The position numbers were made by a program, and so were the translations under genes. This document shows, piece after piece, positions 30,973 to 40,095 of a stretch of DNA of 64,000 nt. The stretch comes from Streptomyces sp. CB01881 (GTDB lineage: Bacteria; Actinomycetota; Actinomycetes; Streptomycetales; Streptomycetaceae). Numbering within the stretch: position 1 is the first letter of the stretch; every line of letters begins with the position of its first letter. A model generated the notes under the pieces. That model saw nothing but the letters and a program-made list of their open reading frames with translations, ran no database searches and was not told the origin of the DNA. The stretch covers positions 9,559,605 to 9,623,604 of the forward strand of contig NZ_CP026498.1 in NCBI RefSeq assembly GCF_002953255.1, written 5' to 3'.

Positions 30973-33012
30973 TCAGGGCTTCAGGACCACGGCGTCGCGT
31001 GGCGCGATGGTCACGGGGCCGCCCGGCAGCGGACGGCCGGTCAGCAGGTCGGTCAGCGGGGCGGTCTGGGGGGCGGTCAGCGGGGCGGTCTGGGGGGCGT
31101 TCGGCGGGCTGCTCTGCGGGCTGCTCTGCGCGGCCGGCAGCGGGACGACGGCCGGCTCCGTCCCGTGGTTGAGCAGGAACAGGTACGGGCCGCGGCGGCA
31201 GGCCTCGACGCCTTCGGGGAGGCCGGCACCGGTCACGCCGGTGATCCCGGCGGCGGCCAGCGCCTCGTCCAGCAGCGGCGCCGGGTCCTCGGGCAGGAAG
31301 CTGAGGTAGGTGGCGGCGCCGCGCCGGGTGACGGCCGGGCGGCCGTCCAGCGGGCCGCCGCGGTAGCGCGCCACCACCTCGGCGTCCTCGGCGGTCAGCC
31401 ACTCGCTCCAGGTGCGGGCGAGCAGCCGGGTGCCGTCCGCCGTCACGACCTCCTGGGTCCCGCCGTCGGGGATCGGCCGGCACTCCTCCACGCGCACGCC
31501 GAGCAGGTCGCGCAGCGGTCCGGGCGCCCCGCCGTCGTGGACGTGGTCGGCGGCGTCGACCACCCCGCTGAACGGGCCGACCAGCAGCCGCCCGGGGAAG
31601 GCGGCCAGGTTGGCGGCCTGCCCGGCGGTGCACAGGTAGAGGTTGGGGGCGATGACCAGCCGGTAGGAGGAGAGGTCGCGGTCCGGCGGGGCCAGGTCGA
31701 CGGCGATGCCGCGGGCGTGCAGCGGCGCGTACCAGCCGAGGAGGAGCTCGTGCAGCCGGAGCCGGTCGGACGGCATCGACTCGGGGGCCTCCAGCCCCCA
31801 CCAGCTGTCCCAGTCCAGCAGGAGGGCGACGTCGGCCTCGGTGGTGGTGCCCGCGACCTCGGCCAGCCGCCGCACGTCCGCGCCGAGGGCCACCGTCTCC
31901 CGCCACTGGCGGGTCCGGGTGCCGCCGTGCGGGAGCATCGCCGAGTGGAACTTCTCCGGGCCGTACCTGGCCTGGCGCCACTGGAAGAACATCACGCCGT
32001 CCGAGCCGTGGGCCAGCGCCTGGAGGCCGTGCAGGCGCATGACGCCCGGGTCCTTGGGGACGTTGACCGCGCGCCAGCTGACCGCGCTCGGGGCGGACTC
32101 CAGGAGCAGCCACGGCTGCCGTTTCAGCGAGCGCATCAGGTCGTAGCTGAGCGCGGCCCTGACGTGGGCCCGCGGGTCGGCCGGGTCGGGATAGGCGTCG
32201 TCGCTGACGAGGTCCTCGGCGGCGGCCCACTTCCAGTAGTCGAGGTCGCGCAGGACGCTCATGAAGTTGGTGGTCACCGGGACGTCCGGGGTGACCTCCT
32301 TCAGGACCTCGCGCTCGGCCTCGAAGCAGGCGAGCAGCGCGTCGCTGGAGAAGCGGCGCCAGTCCAGCACCTGGGTGGGGTTGACCGGGCCGGGGGCCTT
32401 GCGGGGCGGTTCGACCTGCGCCCAGTCGGTGTAGTGCTGGCCCCAGCACGAAGTCCCCCAGGCGGAGTTGAGGCCGTCGAGGGTGTGGTGGCGCTCCTGC
32501 AGCCAGCGCCGGAAGTCGCGGGCCGACTCCTCGCAGAAGCACTCGGCCGTGTGGTCGGCGTACTCGTTGCCGACGTGCCACAGCGCGAGCGCGGGGTGAT
32601 CCCGGTAGCGCTCGGCCAGGGCGCGGGCCAGCCGGACGGTGGCGGCCCGGAACACCGGGGAGGAGGGGCAGTAGCCCTGCCGCGAACCGAACTCCAGCCG
32701 GGTGCCGGCGGCGTCGACGGGCCGGATCTCCGGGTGGCGCCGGACCAGCCAGGGCGGCGGTGTCGCGGTCGCGGTGGCGAGGTCGGCGGCGACGCCGTGC
32801 GCGTGGAGCAGGCCGAGGACGCGGTCGAGCCAGCCGAAGTCGTAGGCGCCGGGCGCGGGTTCCAGCCGGGACCAGGAGAAGACCGCGACGGTCACCATGG
32901 TGACGCCGGCCTCGGCCATCAGCCGGACGTCCTCCTGCCAGACCTCCTCGGGCCACTGCTCGGGGTTGTAGTCGCCCCCGAACAGCAGTCCCGGCACGCG
33001 TGTCAGACCCAT
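30973..33012 (-). CDS. GH42 beta-galactosidase
   Basis: 679 residues. Domain A is a TIM barrel: FGGDYNPEQWPEEVWQEDVRLM, FSWSRLEP, acid/base Glu150 in ALALWHVGNEYADHTAECFC and nucleophile Glu305 in WLLLESAPSAVSWR. The trimerisation-type domain B follows from about residue 400, then a small beta domain. The family is cytoplasmic and cleaves beta-D-galactosides or related arabinosides. A stretch of PQTAPLTAPQTAPLT repeats interrupts the last domain. The ATG at 33012 has GGAGG upstream. It is the first gene of the operon and lies next to a divergent GntR gene with two palindromes between them. Confidence 0.9.
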   Translation of the reverse strand: MGLTRVPGLLFGGDYNPEQWPEEVWQEDVRLMAEAGVTMVTVAVFSWSRLEPAPGAYDFGWLDRVLGLLHAHGVAADLATATATPPPWLVRRHPEIRPVDAAGTRLEFGSRQGYCPSSPVFRAATVRLARALAERYRDHPALALWHVGNEYADHTAECFCEESARDFRRWLQERHHTLDGLNSAWGTSCWGQHYTDWAQVEPPRKAPGPVNPTQVLDWRRFSSDALLACFEAEREVLKEVTPDVPVTTNFMSVLRDLDYWKWAAAEDLVSDDAYPDPADPRAHVRAALSYDLMRSLKRQPWLLLESAPSAVSWRAVNVPKDPGVMRLHGLQALAHGSDGVMFFQWRQARYGPEKFHSAMLPHGGTRTRQWRETVALGADVRRLAEVAGTTTEADVALLLDWDSWWGLEAPESMPSDRLRLHELLLGWYAPLHARGIAVDLAPPDRDLSSYRLVIAPNLYLCTAGQAANLAAFPGRLLVGPFSGVVDAADHVHDGGAPGPLRDLLGVRVEECRPIPDGGTQEVVTADGTRLLARTWSEWLTAEDAEVVARYRGGPLDGRPAVTRRGAATYLSFLPEDPAPLLDEALAAAGITGVTGAGLPEGVEACRRGPYLFLLNHGTEPAVVPLPAAQSSPQSSPPNAPQTAPLTAPQTAPLTDLLTGRPLPGGPVTIAPRDAVVLKP

Positions 33013-33048
33013 GCTCCGCCTCCCCTGGGGACCAAGGGCCCCGCTCCG

Positions 33049-33086
33049 GCATTTTGTATTCAAAATGCATAGTGCAGTACACTGCA
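33049..33086. promoter_or_regulatory. Two palindromic operators between GH42 and GntR genes
   Basis: GCATTTTGTATTCAAAATGC (33049-33068) is a perfect 8-4-8 palindrome and TGCAGTACACTGCA (33073-33086) is a perfect 6-2-6 palindrome, 4 bases apart, in an A+T-rich patch. They lie in the 118-base divergent gap and are the likely binding sites of the adjacent GntR regulator. Confidence 0.7.
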
Positions 33087-33130
33087 TGCGGTCAAGGGGT
33101 ATGCTGCAGATCCGAAGATGGGGGATCCCG

Positions 33131-33775
33131 ATGGCGATCGAGCGCCGCCCGCTGCGCGAGCAGATCCGCGACGAGCTCATGGAGCGGCTCACCCGCGGCG
33201 AGTTCTCGGCGGGCGCCGATGTCAACGAGGCCGTGCTCGCCGCCGAGCTGGGCGTCAGCCGCACGCCGCTGCGCGAGGCCCTGATCGCCCTGGCGGGCGA
33301 GGGCGTGCTGGAGAGCAACCAGGGCCGCGGCTTCCGCTTCGCGCCCGTCAGCCGCAAGGAGTTCCGCGAGCTGGTCGCCATCGTCGCGGCACTGGAGTCC
33401 CTGGCGCTGGAGTCCTCCGACCCGGCGCACCTGCGGACCATCGCCCCGCGGCTGCTGGACCTCGCCCAGGGCTTCCCCGACCAGGTCGCCACGCACGCGA
33501 CGGTCGACCGGCGCGACGACGAATGGCACGGCCTGCTGCTCAGCGGCTGCTCGAACGAGCGGCTGCTCGACCTCCTCACCCGGGTCAAGGCCGGGATGCG
33601 GCGCTACGAGAACCTGGTCGTCGCCGAGGACGAGCCGGTGGCCCGCGAGTCGGAGGAGCACTGCGAGATCGCCCGCCGCCTCCTGGACGACGACCTGCCG
33701 GGCGCCATCACCGCCCTGCGGGCCAACTGGGTGGGCGGCATGGAGCGCATGCTCGCCCATATCCCGGCGGACTGA
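33131..33775 (+). CDS. GntR-family (FadR/FCD subfamily) regulator
   Basis: 214 residues. The winged HTH lies at about residues 5-70: LREQIRDELMERLTRGEFSAGADVNEAVLAAELGVSRTPLREALIALAGEGVL. The rest is an all-helical FCD-type effector domain with DDEWHGLLLSGC, RRYENLVV and EEHCEIARRLLDDDLPGAITALRANW, where His and Asp residues usually bind a metal and a small acid. The ATG at 33131 is preferred because the domain begins there and GGGGGA precedes it. It is divergent from the nine-gene sugar operon and most likely controls it from the palindromes in between. Confidence 0.88.
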   Translation: MAIERRPLREQIRDELMERLTRGEFSAGADVNEAVLAAELGVSRTPLREALIALAGEGVLESNQGRGFRFAPVSRKEFRELVAIVAALESLALESSDPAHLRTIAPRLLDLAQGFPDQVATHATVDRRDDEWHGLLLSGCSNERLLDLLTRVKAGMRRYENLVVAEDEPVARESEEHCEIARRLLDDDLPGAITALRANWVGGMERMLAHIPAD

Positions 33776-33820
33776 CCGGGGCGCGGGTGGCGCGGGCGGC
33801 TCTGCCCTCTCCCCCGGCCG

Positions 33821-35032
33821 TCACTCAGCCCCGGCCAGCAGCGCGGCCAGGGCGTGCCCGGCCGCCGCGCCGGCCTGCCGGGCGCCGTCGTCGGCCGCCG
33901 CCTCGGCCGACCGCAGGCCGACCGGCCGGCGCGCCAACACCTCCCTGCACACCCGCGCCCCGACGTTCCCCCGGTCGTACTGGGCCGGGTCCAGCAGGAA
34001 GGCACGGGCCGCGGCCGCCAGCGCCGCCCGCGGGTCGCGGATCTCCGAGTCCAGGCCGTTCAGCAGGTTCAGGGCCGGAGGCTCCAGCTCCAGGGCCTCG
34101 GCGCAACCCAGGGCGTCCCGCAGGGTCCGGCCACCGAGCTGCGGGTAGCCGTCCGCGGTGAGCGCCTCGACGACGGCCGCCACCTCGCCGGCCGGGGCCG
34201 GCCCGGACGAACCGAGCACGGTCCGGCAGATCCGCAGTCTCAGCAAGGACGGCGGGTAGGCGGCGCTCCTCCTGGTCCCGACGGCCGTCAGGGCGTCGGC
34301 CAGGGTGTCGGTGTAGGCCGGCCCGCAGGCGAGGCAGGCGCAGACGTCCGCGAAGACCTCGCCCAGCCATCCGTCCCAGATGATCAGCCGCCCCGCGTCG
34401 AGCCCGCTCGTGTGGAGCCTGTCCCGCAGGGTGCCCGTCAGCCCGAGGTCGTCCTCGACGTGGTGGCCGACCTCGTGGGCGACGGCGAGCAGGCCCGGAA
34501 GGTGCTCGGTCTGGTACCAGGGCACACCGATGATGGGGAACGGCAGCTGCTGTGCCGCCTCCTCGCCGGTGTGGGTGCGCACCCCGCTCGGCAGGAAGGC
34601 CTTGTAGTCGCTGCCACGGGCGAGGGCGAACGGGGCCTCAGCCCGGTTGAGGAAGAGCAGCGGCGGCACGGGCCTGGCTGCCGGACCGTCAGCCGGCCAG
34701 GCCGGCTCGTAGCAGGCCCAGGCGAGTTCGTCGGCGGTGTCCAGGAACGCCTGGTACTGCGGGAGGCAGCGCAGGATCAGCTTGCTGCGGAAGAAGTCCC
34801 ACACGTGGTGCAGGTCCAGGATGCGCTCCCTGGACTCGTCGTCCGGCAGCTCCCCGAGGTCGCGCCGGCAGGCGTCGAGCATGCCGGCCAGGCAGACCAC
34901 CTGGCTGTGGTGCTTCTCCAGCAGGGGGCTCCGCCTCGTGGCCTCCACCCAGTGGGCGACGTCACGGTCCAGGCTCGCGGCGAGGTGCCGGTGCCGGGCC
35001 CGGCCGCGTTCCTCGTAGCCCGCGCCGGTCAT
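33821..35032 (-). CDS. HExxH zinc metallopeptidase-like protein
   Basis: 403 residues, soluble, no signal peptide. A predicted helical N-terminal half (to about residue 120) is followed by AVAHEVGHHVEDDLG, a zinc HExxH motif at residues 186-190, and WDGWLGEVFADVCACLACGPAY, whose Glu225 can act as the third zinc ligand, as in gluzincins. The C-terminal part is Ala-rich and helical. It is the last gene of a four-gene operon, 14 bases after the STAND gene. I know no named family for it. Possible roles are effector protease, activator of the operon's effector, or a processing enzyme. No TTA codon was seen here, unlike in the other three genes. Confidence 0.72.
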   Translation of the reverse strand: MTGAGYEERGRARHRHLAASLDRDVAHWVEATRRSPLLEKHHSQVVCLAGMLDACRRDLGELPDDESRERILDLHHVWDFFRSKLILRCLPQYQAFLDTADELAWACYEPAWPADGPAARPVPPLLFLNRAEAPFALARGSDYKAFLPSGVRTHTGEEAAQQLPFPIIGVPWYQTEHLPGLLAVAHEVGHHVEDDLGLTGTLRDRLHTSGLDAGRLIIWDGWLGEVFADVCACLACGPAYTDTLADALTAVGTRRSAAYPPSLLRLRICRTVLGSSGPAPAGEVAAVVEALTADGYPQLGGRTLRDALGCAEALELEPPALNLLNGLDSEIRDPRAALAAAARAFLLDPAQYDRGNVGARVCREVLARRPVGLRSAEAAADDGARQAGAAAGHALAALLAGAE

Positions 35033-35046
35033 GACGGTGGACCCGC

Positions 35047-38000
35047 TCAGGACAGTTCGTAGGTGGCGTTGTAGGTGGCGGGTGCGGCGAACAACGCGGT
35101 GCCGCCCGCGGCGAGCAGCTCCAGGCCCGTCAACCCGGGCTCTGACCGGTACAGCACGAGCTCGCGGAAGGCCTCCGCCAGCGGCCGGGCCTCCGCCACG
35201 GCCGAGGCGACGAGGTCGGCGGACCGGTAGGCGTGGTGCTCGTCCAGCCCGATGCCGATCACGGCGGCGGCGGGGAGTTCGGCGAGCAGCTGGGCCGCGA
35301 AGAGGTTGCGCCCGATCAGCTGCTCCGGGATGTCGCGCGGGGAGCCGGGAAGCGGCGGATCGAGCACCACCAGGCAGTCCGGCGCATCGCGCAGCCAGCG
35401 GGCCAGGGTGGGGGCCGACAGGTCGAAGCCCCGCGACCGGGTCGACACCCGCGACTCCGGCTGCCGGGCGGAGGACAGGTCGAAGTACGGCTCGGCCGCG
35501 GTCGACTCCAGCGGGGCGCTGACGTGGACCAGTCTCGGCTGAGAGCCCGGACGCCGGAGACTGTCGACCGACTCCGCCAGCGTGATCTCGAACCGCCGGG
35601 AGGCGTAGACGTCGGCGAGGTCGACGCCGGACAGCAGGTGACTGCCGCGCGACTCGTACTGGACGTCGGAGGAGGGGGCGACGATGACCACGCTCGGCCG
35701 TTCGGTCGGTGCCGTCGGCTCGACGGGGTCCGCCCCGGACATCAGCCGGGTGAGCGCCTGCCTGGTACGCGGCCCGAGGAACCCGTCGACGCGCAGGCCC
35801 GGATCGATCAGCCTCAGCGTCGTCTGGAGGTGCAGGATGTTGCCGGCGTCGGCCGCCGCCGGCAGGCTGCGGTAGCAGCCGACGGGGAGATCGGCGACGG
35901 CGAGCTCCCACGGCAAGGCGTGGACGAACGGGTCGTCGGATTCCAGGCGGAGCACTCGGATCTCCTCGCCCAGCGCCTGCACCGGGACGGAAGCCTCCGC
36001 CAGGAGGTCCGACAGGTACCCCACGACGCCGTCCTGGTCGTGGAGCAGGGCCCGCTGGAGCGCCTCGGGGTCGTAGACGGGCAACTGCCCGGGGAACGGC
36101 AGGGGAACCGCCAGCTGATCGGCGGGCTCGCCGGGCCGGCGGCCTTCGCGGGGGGCGGCCGCGGACCGTCCCTGCGGCCGGCCGAGGCGTTTGCAGAGCC
36201 GGTCGGCCGTCTGCTGGGCGTGCGCGTCGCCGGTGGTCTCCGCGAGTCTGCGGAACGCTTCGGCCGTGTACCGGTTCGTCCGGCCGACCTGGCTGGACAC
36301 CTCCACGGCCAGGGCGACCAGGTCGGGTTCGTTCAGGTCGGGTTCGTTCCCGGGGGCCGAGGCCGCCAGCCGGAGCAGGGCCGCCGCGTACAGCAGCGGG
36401 TGCCGGTCGGCGATCATGGGGGGAAAACCGGACCGCGCCGGTTCGGGTGCGGCGCCGAGCCTGGCCCGCAGCTCGAACCAGCGCCACCATGCGAGCGGGT
36501 CGGAGTCGGCGTGGAGGGCGCGTCGGGCTTCGTCCGCGGCCGTCACGGCACGCCCCGGGCGGTGTCCCAGCCGGTCCAGCTCGGCCAACAGCTGGCGCCG
36601 GAGCGCCACGTCCTCCGGGTGGCCGCCGTCACCGCGGGCCTCCTCCAGAACGCCACGAAGCCGGCCGATCGTCGGGCCGGAGGACCCGCGCGGGGTCGGG
36701 CAGCGCCGCAACTCCTCCAGTACGAAGAGCCGGGCGGACGGGGGCTCGATCGCACCGAGCGCCTCCACCAGGGCGGGAACCGACTGCCGGCCGCGCCACC
36801 AGGTCTCGACCAGCTGCTGGGTCGCCAGGAGTGCGCTCTGCCGGGGCGTCATCGGCGAGGCCGGGCCGACGGGCTCACCGGCGGGGGCGTTTCCCGGGGC
36901 CTCCGCCAGCTGGAGTTCGCGCTCCAGGAGCTCGGTGCGGAAAACGAACTCCTCATCGGGGACAGGGAGTTCACCTAATGGCTGGAGCCGGCGCCGACGG
37001 TTGGCGGTGAGCAGCTGGCGGGTCTCCGCGAGGTCGCCGACGTCCCTGAGCAGGAAGCGGGCGTACAGGTACCGGCACTCGGGGTGGCCTGAGCGGTACC
37101 CGAACTCCGCCCAGGTGCTCTCGGCCTGGCGGAAGTACTGCTCCGCCTCGTCGATGTCGAGCCTCTCCCCGAGGACGGCGCCGCGGAGCTGGTGGATCCG
37201 GGCGTCGAACCGGTAGCGGCCCGCCCCGGGGATCCCGGTGGCGGCCTCGTCGGCCCGGTCGAGGGCCCGGAGCGCCCGCTCGCTCCGGCCCAGCATCAGC
37301 TCCGCCTGCGCGCGCAGCAGCGCGGCTTCGACCAGCGGCTCGCAGGCGGACCGGAGCGTCCACTGGACCATGCCGGCTGTGGGCGACGGCTGCGGGAGTC
37401 CGTCCAGGGCTTCCGCCGGCCGGAAGCAGGCCAGCAGGAGCCGGGCCCGGGTCAGGGTCACCCGGTCCGCCCCGGTCGTCTGCCGGACGGCGGCGCGGTC
37501 GCACCAGCGGAGCGCCGCGTCGAGCCGGCCCTGTTCCTCCCGTTCGCGGGCGAGGGCGAGGGCGAGGTCGGTGGTCAGGACCTCGCGTCCCTGGCGCAAC
37601 GCCAGTTCGTACGCCTGCCGGTACAAGCCCTCGGCTCCCGGGTCGCCGGCGGCTGCACGGCCGTCGGCGAGCACCCGCAGCACGTCGACGCGCTCCTCGT
37701 CGTCTGCGCCCTCCAGGGCTTGTTCGGCGGTCGCGACCGCCCGCTCCGGACCGTCGGCGAGGCCCGCGAGCACGGCTCGGAGGGACTTCTCCAGCCCCGA
37801 CACCGGGATCGGCTCGTGCGAGTACTCCCGAAGCAGCTTCACGTGGTCCAGAGCCTGCCGAAGGCCGTCCCACCGCGGGTCCGACGCCTTCGCCCGGTCG
37901 CGCAGCGCCCTCCGGCCGATGATGTACGCCTCCTGCAACCGGGCCTCGGCCAACGCGGCGTACGCGATCAGCGGTCTGCCGTGCCGGCTTCGCCAGGGCC

Positions 38001-40095
38001 TGCCCCGGCCGTCCAGGTAGTCGCCGCCGAGGACCTCGCCGGCGAGCGTGTGCAGGTCGTCCAGCGCGTCGGCGTCGCGGGCCCGGCGCAGGGCCGACCG
38101 CCAGTGGTCGACGGCCTGCGGGTCGCGCAGCTGGAAGCGGTGGTAGACGGCCTCGCGCGTGTGGTCCGCCCACTGGCCCGGGTCCTTCTCCGCGAGTTCG
38201 TCGAAGTACCGGGCGTAGGCCTGGTGAAGCTGCCAGAACACCGGCTTGTCGGAGATGAGCCGCCGCTGCGGCGCGACCAGCTCCGGGTGGAAGACCACCA
38301 CCGACGGGTCCCCCGCCACCTCGGAGACCCAGGACGAGCCGCCCGCGTAGTCGAGCAGGCGGTCCCAGATCTCGGCGAGCGCGGCGTCGTCGGCGGGCGG
38401 GGCGGTGAACGGGTAGGCGCTCCGGCCTTCCAGGCCGTGCATGTCCTGGCGGGGATCGTCGTTCCTGGTCGGCCGGCCCATGTTCCGCAGGAACGGGCGC
38501 ATCACGGTGAACAGGTCTTTCCGTCGCAGTTTGCGCGGGACCACCCCGTAGCGCACCAGCCACCGTACCCTTTCGTCCTCGATCCGCCGGATCACCCGCC
38601 GGATGAGCAGGGTCGTCAGCGGTCCCTGCATCCGTTGCAGGGTCTTCGTGCTCAGCCCCGGGTCCTGGACGATGGCGTCGGCGAAGAGCGCGAGCGTGAG
38701 CGGCCGTCCGTTGGACCGGCACCGCGCCACCTCGCGTTTGGCGGGGTCGTCGATTCCCCGGATCTCCCCGAGGTACCTTTCCGCCTGCTCGTCCGTGAAC
38801 GGCTCGACCTCGACGCCGACCACCCTTCCCAGCACGTCGAGTGCCCCGGGGAACCGTTCCTCGATGTCGTAGCGCCCGGCCAGGACGAGGCGCAGCTGGG
38901 GGCAGCCACGGAGCACCTGCCCGAGCAGTTCCAGGAAGCCCTTGAGGTCCTCCCCGCCGCGGAGCAGCAGCTCCTCCAGCGTGTCGCAGACCAGCAGGGC
39001 CGGGCGGTCGTCGGCGGCCTCGTTGAACCGGTCGACGAAGAGTTCCGTGACCTCCGACCGCACCTGGCCGGTGTCCTGGGTGCCCAGCCCCTGTGCGGCC
39101 GTGCTGCTCAGGCCGGAGGCGCGCCGGTCCAGCAGGCTGCGATAGGGCGCGAACCGGTCGAGCCGGCCGAACGTCCCCTGCGGCCACCGGTTGCCGAACT
39201 GCGCGGCGGCCTCCAGCAGGACCAGCCACGGGTGACGGGCGACCGCCGCGGGGGACACCACGTCGAAGTCGATCCGGGCGCACGGGACGTCCCGTTCGGC
39301 GGGGGCGCAGTAGCGCGTGACGAGCCAGCGCAGCTGCATGGTCTTCCCCATGCCGGCCGAGGCGAAGACCTGCCACACCCTCGCGCCGGTGCCGCTGAGG
39401 AGGGCCGCAGCCCGCTTCTCCAGGCCGGGCGGAGCCAGGTACTGGGCGCACCGGGCGTAGTCCACCGCCCAGTAGCCCTGTGTCCCGACGTACGCCGCAC
39501 GGTCCTTACGGCGGTGCGCGACGTCCGGCCCGGCCAGGGTGAGCCGGTCGGGGTCGTCGAGGACGTCCAGCAGGTCCTGGCACCGGGCGAAGTCCCGCGC
39601 CCCGTCCGCCTCGACGAACAGTTCGTCGAACAGCTTGAGCGCCTGCGCCGGGTCGGCCACCAGCAGGTGCCGCAGCTGCTCGGCCCGGTCGCCGCTACGC
39701 CCGCGGTGGTCGGCGAGCCTCCGTTCCAGATCGGCCAGCTCCGCCGGTGCCGTCGGGCGGCCCTCCCACTCCACCCTCCAGGCCTGCATGTACGCGGCCT
39801 GGTCACCGTCCGTCAGCCGGTACTGGCCGGGTTCGTCGGGCACCGGCTCGGCGATCCCCAGCTCGGTCAGCCGCTCCAGGGTGGGCGAGTCCGCTATGGC
39901 CTCCGCTCCGGCTGCCGGCCGCAGCACGCCTTCCAGCAGCTCCTGGTCGAAGGTGCGTGCGGCCGCGCAGGCCTTGAGCAGCGGCTCCCACGCGCCGGGC
40001 CACAATGAGCGGCGGATCTCGGCGGGGCTCGCGCCGACGGCGATCCGGGCCTTGATCTCCTCCAGCACCGCGAGTCCTTCGGAAGACCAGGTCAT
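35047..40095 (-). CDS. Large STAND-type NTPase with helical repeats and a degenerate CHAT-like C-terminus
   Basis: 1682 residues. An N-terminal region of about 230 residues contains two winged-helix-like pieces. The NTPase has Walker A FASAGMGKTMQLRW (Lys251) and Walker B PALLVCDTLEEL, then LRLVLAGRYDIEERFPG and PFTDEQAERYLGEI, as in STAND/AAA sensors. Residues about 700-1200 are TPR-like helical repeats. Near residue 1500, LQTTLRLIDPGLRVDGFLGPRTRQALTRLM resembles a peptidoglycan-binding repeat. The last about 180 residues have the CHAT beta/alpha pattern (LVHVSAPLE; DCLVVLDPPLP) but lack the GHG and SAC catalytic pair. One TTA codon lies at 36976-36978. The ATG overlaps the CHAT-gene stop by 4 bases. 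Confidence 0.75.
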   Translation of the reverse strand: MTWSSEGLAVLEEIKARIAVGASPAEIRRSLWPGAWEPLLKACAAARTFDQELLEGVLRPAAGAEAIADSPTLERLTELGIAEPVPDEPGQYRLTDGDQAAYMQAWRVEWEGRPTAPAELADLERRLADHRGRSGDRAEQLRHLLVADPAQALKLFDELFVEADGARDFARCQDLLDVLDDPDRLTLAGPDVAHRRKDRAAYVGTQGYWAVDYARCAQYLAPPGLEKRAAALLSGTGARVWQVFASAGMGKTMQLRWLVTRYCAPAERDVPCARIDFDVVSPAAVARHPWLVLLEAAAQFGNRWPQGTFGRLDRFAPYRSLLDRRASGLSSTAAQGLGTQDTGQVRSEVTELFVDRFNEAADDRPALLVCDTLEELLLRGGEDLKGFLELLGQVLRGCPQLRLVLAGRYDIEERFPGALDVLGRVVGVEVEPFTDEQAERYLGEIRGIDDPAKREVARCRSNGRPLTLALFADAIVQDPGLSTKTLQRMQGPLTTLLIRRVIRRIEDERVRWLVRYGVVPRKLRRKDLFTVMRPFLRNMGRPTRNDDPRQDMHGLEGRSAYPFTAPPADDAALAEIWDRLLDYAGGSSWVSEVAGDPSVVVFHPELVAPQRRLISDKPVFWQLHQAYARYFDELAEKDPGQWADHTREAVYHRFQLRDPQAVDHWRSALRRARDADALDDLHTLAGEVLGGDYLDGRGRPWRSRHGRPLIAYAALAEARLQEAYIIGRRALRDRAKASDPRWDGLRQALDHVKLLREYSHEPIPVSGLEKSLRAVLAGLADGPERAVATAEQALEGADDEERVDVLRVLADGRAAAGDPGAEGLYRQAYELALRQGREVLTTDLALALAREREEQGRLDAALRWCDRAAVRQTTGADRVTLTRARLLLACFRPAEALDGLPQPSPTAGMVQWTLRSACEPLVEAALLRAQAELMLGRSERALRALDRADEAATGIPGAGRYRFDARIHQLRGAVLGERLDIDEAEQYFRQAESTWAEFGYRSGHPECRYLYARFLLRDVGDLAETRQLLTANRRRRLQPLGELPVPDEEFVFRTELLERELQLAEAPGNAPAGEPVGPASPMTPRQSALLATQQLVETWWRGRQSVPALVEALGAIEPPSARLFVLEELRRCPTPRGSSGPTIGRLRGVLEEARGDGGHPEDVALRRQLLAELDRLGHRPGRAVTAADEARRALHADSDPLAWWRWFELRARLGAAPEPARSGFPPMIADRHPLLYAAALLRLAASAPGNEPDLNEPDLVALAVEVSSQVGRTNRYTAEAFRRLAETTGDAHAQQTADRLCKRLGRPQGRSAAAPREGRRPGEPADQLAVPLPFPGQLPVYDPEALQRALLHDQDGVVGYLSDLLAEASVPVQALGEEIRVLRLESDDPFVHALPWELAVADLPVGCYRSLPAAADAGNILHLQTTLRLIDPGLRVDGFLGPRTRQALTRLMSGADPVEPTAPTERPSVVIVAPSSDVQYESRGSHLLSGVDLADVYASRRFEITLAESVDSLRRPGSQPRLVHVSAPLESTAAEPYFDLSSARQPESRVSTRSRGFDLSAPTLARWLRDAPDCLVVLDPPLPGSPRDIPEQLIGRNLFAAQLLAELPAAAVIGIGLDEHHAYRSADLVASAVAEARPLAEAFRELVLYRSEPGLTGLELLAAGGTALFAAPATYNATYELS

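Noticed and set aside
36329..36356. 15-bp repeat inside the STAND gene (NEPDLNEPDL)
   Set aside because: A single in-frame duplication in a variable helical linker, not a separate element.
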